Origin: Phanerodontia chrysosporium
Lineage: Eukaryota > Basidiomycota > Agaricomycetes > Polyporales > Phanerochaetaceae
Reading direction: 5' to 3'
DNA: 64,000 nt
Assembly: GCA_001910725.1 (NCBI GenBank)
Contig: MJGA01000065.1
Location: 1-64,000, forward strand
The translations under genes were made by a program, and so were the position numbers. Under the pieces are notes generated by a model. It was not told the DNA's origin. It searched no databases and was given only the letters and a program-made list of their open reading frames with translations. Below, piece by piece: positions 60,785-64,000 of the stretch; position 1 is the first letter of the stretch; each line of letters opens with the position of its first letter.

Positions 60785-61190
60785 TCAGCAAGAAGGGAGC
60801 AAGGTGCTACGCAACGCAGATGGGAACGACACCAGGTCCACCTCCACCTCCACGGTGAGGACTATCAGAGGGGCTTGCGTCAGCCACTGCGCTGATGTTT
60901 ATATAAGAGCAACTCACATAACGAAGGTCTTGCATAGGCTCATGTGGCACACATCACCGCCACACTCTGCAGGTTTGGTGGGACCGATCTGCGTGCTGAG
61001 GTTAGCACCATCGAGGTAGACCTAACTCCGGTTCTCGTCCTCGTTCTTGTGGGTATGGATAATGCGGTACAACTCAGTGACACCGTCCTTGAACACACGA
61101 TGGTCGCAGGGTACTGTCCACGAACACGGAGAGGTTGTCTTCGTGCTTTGTTGCCTTCTGCGTCCGGTCCTCGAGACCGAGACTTCCACT
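60785..61190 (-). pseudogene. Glycine dehydrogenase (P-protein) fragment
   Basis: The P-protein of the mitochondrial glycine cleavage system decarboxylates glycine with PLP. Readable in order on minus: LGLEDRTQKATKHEDNLS, VFKDGVTELYRIIHTHK, then [20 protein letters not shown] with [13 protein letters not shown], an intron, and GGGGGPGVVPICVA. The PLP lysine is still in the CKTF motif, but the preceding residue is Cys where His is usual. A stop precedes VYLDG, and several residues are missing between NLS and VFKDG. Only about 100 of the usual 1000 residues remain, with one intron retained. Confidence 0.72.
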
Positions 61191-62202
61191 CCCCACCTGA
61201 CCTCGTCTCATCCAGTTGCATATATCCTTCCACCTGTTCCCACTTGAAGTTGGACGTGTGAGATTCAGGTGGTAAGCAACGTTAGACAGGCGCACCTTGC
61301 AGGAACATGCCGAGCTGAAGTAATGAACACGGGGGAGCAGCGCGAGCATAGCATGCATGGCGTGTACGGTGGGAGTGCATCAACGGGGCATGCTGAACTC
61401 GATGTACATGCGCTAAACGCTGAACGAAGCCAGGTGCATGCACTCAAGCTCAAGCTTGGGCGAGTTCTGGAATAAGAAGTCACTTCGGTACGTTAGAGTT
61501 GTAGCACTTACCTGTGTACGCCCTTTGCCTTTGGCTCTTCATCTCCATCTAGCTTCCTATACTCCCATCAATTGCTGTACACTTGCTGATCCAGAGAAGG
61601 AGTGAAAGGGTGTTGAGTTTAGTGTGAGCTGGGTGGATAGCGAGTGAGGTCTCGTTTCGCTCGGTGCTGAGTGTGCGCTTGTGATGTCACGTTATGTCAC
61701 ACATATTTGAAGCGCCTCGTCACTGTCGATAAGATCCACTTTAAGACTAAGCATTTGATTGTGAATTTCTCTGAAACTCCTCCTAGGGTGTTATTGGGCC
61801 TTATATTTCTTGGAAAATAAATAATATTGTTCTCAGAGCAGCCAACATGTCCGATGGAAGTAATGTCACACTTGGTGACTTTGCGTGACCTCTCACGCGA
61901 TGCGCTGATCGTGACACGCTCGGGCGTTTGTCACTCGCGTTGTGCTTGGATTGTGTGCGAGGTCCTTCTGTTCACTGCCTCTATAATCACCTCGTCTCTC
62001 ATAGCTGTTGGCATGCGTGCGCCTCTATATATGCGCCTCTGTATATCTGCATCCAGGCTGCGTCAGAGCCGGACGCGATTATGCTTATCATGATCAGAGT
62101 GGGTCTTAATCTTATCTTTGGCTTGGGCTTATCTGACTGATCATGATTTGGTCATGTAAGCGCGCTCGATGTCGGACAGCTCCGGAGAATCCTGCGCATG
62201 CG
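61191..62202. other. Intergenic, nothing recognised
   Basis: Frames on both strands at 61265-61483 lack family resemblance. The stretch 61680-61860 is AT-rich. The right-hand copy of the inverted repeat starts at its end. Confidence 0.45.
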
Positions 62203-62739
62203 AGCGCTCGCCTGCGTCGGTTCATCACCCACCCTCATGCCATGATGAGCGTACACCCTCATTGGTCTCGACCCACGTCGTAGAGTACTCAATCGCGCCC
62301 GTGGGATCCCCACAGGCCGGGTCAGAGTATCGACGAAGCACCCCTGCCTGTTTGGCGGGGGTAGAGACTAATTATAAGGAAGTCGCCGTCATGATGAGCC
62401 CAGCGATGGCCACGTATGCCCGACCAACAAGGTAAAGTGTTCCGGTGCTCCTCTTGTGCCTGCGTCGCTCAACTCGGACCAGAATTGTCAACTTAGTTCA
62501 CTGTCTCCTGGAGCGGATGCCGGAGCTGTAGAGGAGGTTGTGACACGCCCCGGGTTTCTGGTATGTCGCAATCCCGTGTCTGCCTTGCACGCTAGCAGAC
62601 CAGTACAGCAGACCAGCTGCCGCCGACACTTTCCCTCGGACTAACTGCAGTGTTAGACGTGCGATGCTACTCCGCGCTTTTGGGGAAAGCTACAAGGTAA
62701 GCAGTTCGATTATGATGACTCCTATGCGCCCTGACCTCT
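62203..62739 (+). repeat. 0.54-kb inverted repeat, right arm
   Basis: Matches the reverse complement of 44064-44608. Relative to that copy it has lost a C near 62418 in the ATGGCCACGTATGCCC stretch and two bases near 62729, which destroy the frames that stay open at 44 kb. Confidence 0.85.
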
Positions 62740-63590
62740 GAATCTAGTTTACCACCAACCTCCTCGTCCCTCGTCTCTGAGCCTTTCCTGACTGCTGTTA
62801 TCATGATGCCTGGGTGCTCGCCTAGTCCAATCAAGTCCACCTCGACGTTGTACTGTCCAGACTCCAATGGACTATCCACAGTCGAGGCAGGTGCCTGCAC
62901 AAGGCAGACCATCAACAAAGTCGGCCCAGGAATCTTTGAGTGTCCTTTGAGAGCGTCGCCATCACCGCTATCCAGGTCCTTGGTGACAAGTCCTTGGCAG
63001 CAATGCATGTTACAGCTGCATACCGCAAATAGGCAAGTTCTATGGGACTTTTGCTGGACGACGCCCGAACAGGTGACGCGGTGACTATGCCCTGCTTCTC
63101 ATGTTGTACGGTGCTGAATAGCACTGTCGACTTCCGCAGTAGAAGCACGACTATTCTCTACACCTTCCGCGAACATAGTGGCGGACACGCAGCCTGCCTG
63201 ACTTCCACGACCTGATCAACATGGAGAATTCCTGCAGCGTAAGATCTGCCCTCCTGCTTAAGGATGGCATGCTGATACGTATGAATGTTTCCAGGTGTTG
63301 GCTATTGTCCTACTCCTGCGACAACCCAGTAGTACGCAGGCCTAGGCTGGTATGGTACTTATTCTCGCGGGCAAGGCTAGGCAGGAATCATACATTCTTG
63401 TTAGTAAACGTCCAGTTCAATCTATATTGCCCATTGACCGTCGCCTTCATCCATCTCTACATCTGTCTGCTTTTCGCCAGAAGGTCGTGCGCCCATGTGT
63501 CCTTCTGGCTATCTAATTGTTGCGCAGTGTGTTTCGATCCGACTCATAGTCCTGATCACGGACCATGGTCAAGGTCAATGCAAGGCCTCT
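62740..63590. other. Intergenic, nothing certain
   Basis: Frames such as 63221-63628 plus are low-information and unsupported; 62667-63008 minus partly overlaps the repeat and is not recognised. Confidence 0.4.
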
Positions 63591-63596
63591 TCGTCT

Positions 63597-64000
63597 TCAT
63601 CTTCGTCTTGTTCGCTGACACGTCCTGATGACGATCGCGACGGACCGTCTTGTCAACGTCGACGTCCTCGGGTTGCTGATTGGTGGACATGCCTTTCGCG
63701 AGCTTGTATCGACTGAGAACGCCTTCTCGTATGCGGGGGACTCCACCAAGTTATCATGGTCGTACTCAGTTAGAATGAGCTCGTTGTTTTCAGGAAAAAC
63801 CACTTCTCTGTCGCAATCTGTGAGCGGACCGAAAATGGTTTTGCGTTGAAGAAGGCCGGGTCGTAGTAATCGATGGGAATATTCTTCGGCAAAGTGTGGG
63901 ACTGGGAAGGTGGGCGACAGTCCAAGGGCAACACGATACGTGGCCATTCGCTCCCTTCCCATGGCCATCTTCGAGCTAACTCTCAGAGCTTCAAGTCGGC
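63597..64000 (-). pseudogene. Truncated orphan gene fragment at the window edge
   Basis: Two overlapping frames each look coding for part of the way: MAMGRERMATYRVALGLSP in one, and NIPIDYYDPAFFNAKPFSVR followed by SQIATEKWFFL in the other. The second resembles the YDPxFFN motif of uncharacterised basidiomycete proteins. Neither frame alone is convincing over its full length, so a frame break is likely. The 5' end runs past the window. Confidence 0.3.

Noticed and set aside
1..64000. tRNA, rRNA, CRISPR, phage or bacterial operon features
   Set aside because: No cloverleaf-like B-box sequences, rRNA cores or spaced repeats noticed; the gene structure is eukaryotic. A tRNAscan run would be decisive for small RNA genes.

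Overview
This window is nuclear DNA of a filamentous basidiomycete, most likely a wood-decay agaricomycete of the polypore type. The signs are intron-dense genes with 50-70 bp GT-AG introns, GC-rich third codon positions, housekeeping genes of fungal type (intronless FGAM synthase, Ymc1-type mitochondrial carrier, KDM3-type JmjC demethylase, family 2 glycosyltransferase) and several protein families that I recognise only from such fungi. I saw no bacterial, plasmid, CRISPR, rRNA or tRNA features. Exon borders were read by eye from splice signals and reading phase, so single borders may be off.

Left part (1-31.7 kb): a decayed SNX9-type sorting nexin; a 364-aa orphan protein (2.2-3.5 kb); a 662-aa orphan protein (8.3-10.6 kb); a broken orphan gene (11.4-12.1 kb); an all-helical orphan gene whose paralogue lies 12 kb away (12.3-13.7 and 24.3-25.6 kb); a tandem pair of Nudix NADH pyrophosphatases, one with a mitochondrial-looking N-terminus and one ending in the peroxisomal signal SRL; a 75-aa protein with a clear CCAAT/TATA promoter; a Ymc1-like carrier; a four-zinc-knuckle protein (ZCCHC9-like); a secreted subtilisin-type protease; and a kinase-fold protein with degenerate HRD and DFG motifs.

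Centre (32-41 kb): the intronless 1362-aa purine enzyme FGAM synthase, a membrane glycosyltransferase of the Cps1/hyaluronan-synthase type and a BTB/POZ protein. These genes look intact.

Right part (41-64 kb): a decay-rich zone. It holds two paralogous single-pass membrane proteins, a KDM3-like JmjC gene with one suspicious splice site, a second copy of the 2-kb orphan family, and many fragments of housekeeping genes: a broken polytopic membrane protein, a mitochondrial Hsp70 copy split by a rearranged 4.8-kb Prp8 copy, an SDR-like scrap and a glycine dehydrogenase scrap. A 0.54-kb repeat lies in inverted orientation at 44.1 and 62.2 kb, at the two edges of the segment that holds most of the wreckage. 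Another repeat with a 111-bp core is inverted between 4.7 and 40.8 kb.

The most notable items are the compartment split of the tandem NADH pyrophosphatases, the Hsp70/Prp8/Hsp70 chimera with 3-bp microhomology at one junction, the helical gene pair with conserved exon structure, and the predicted pseudokinase.
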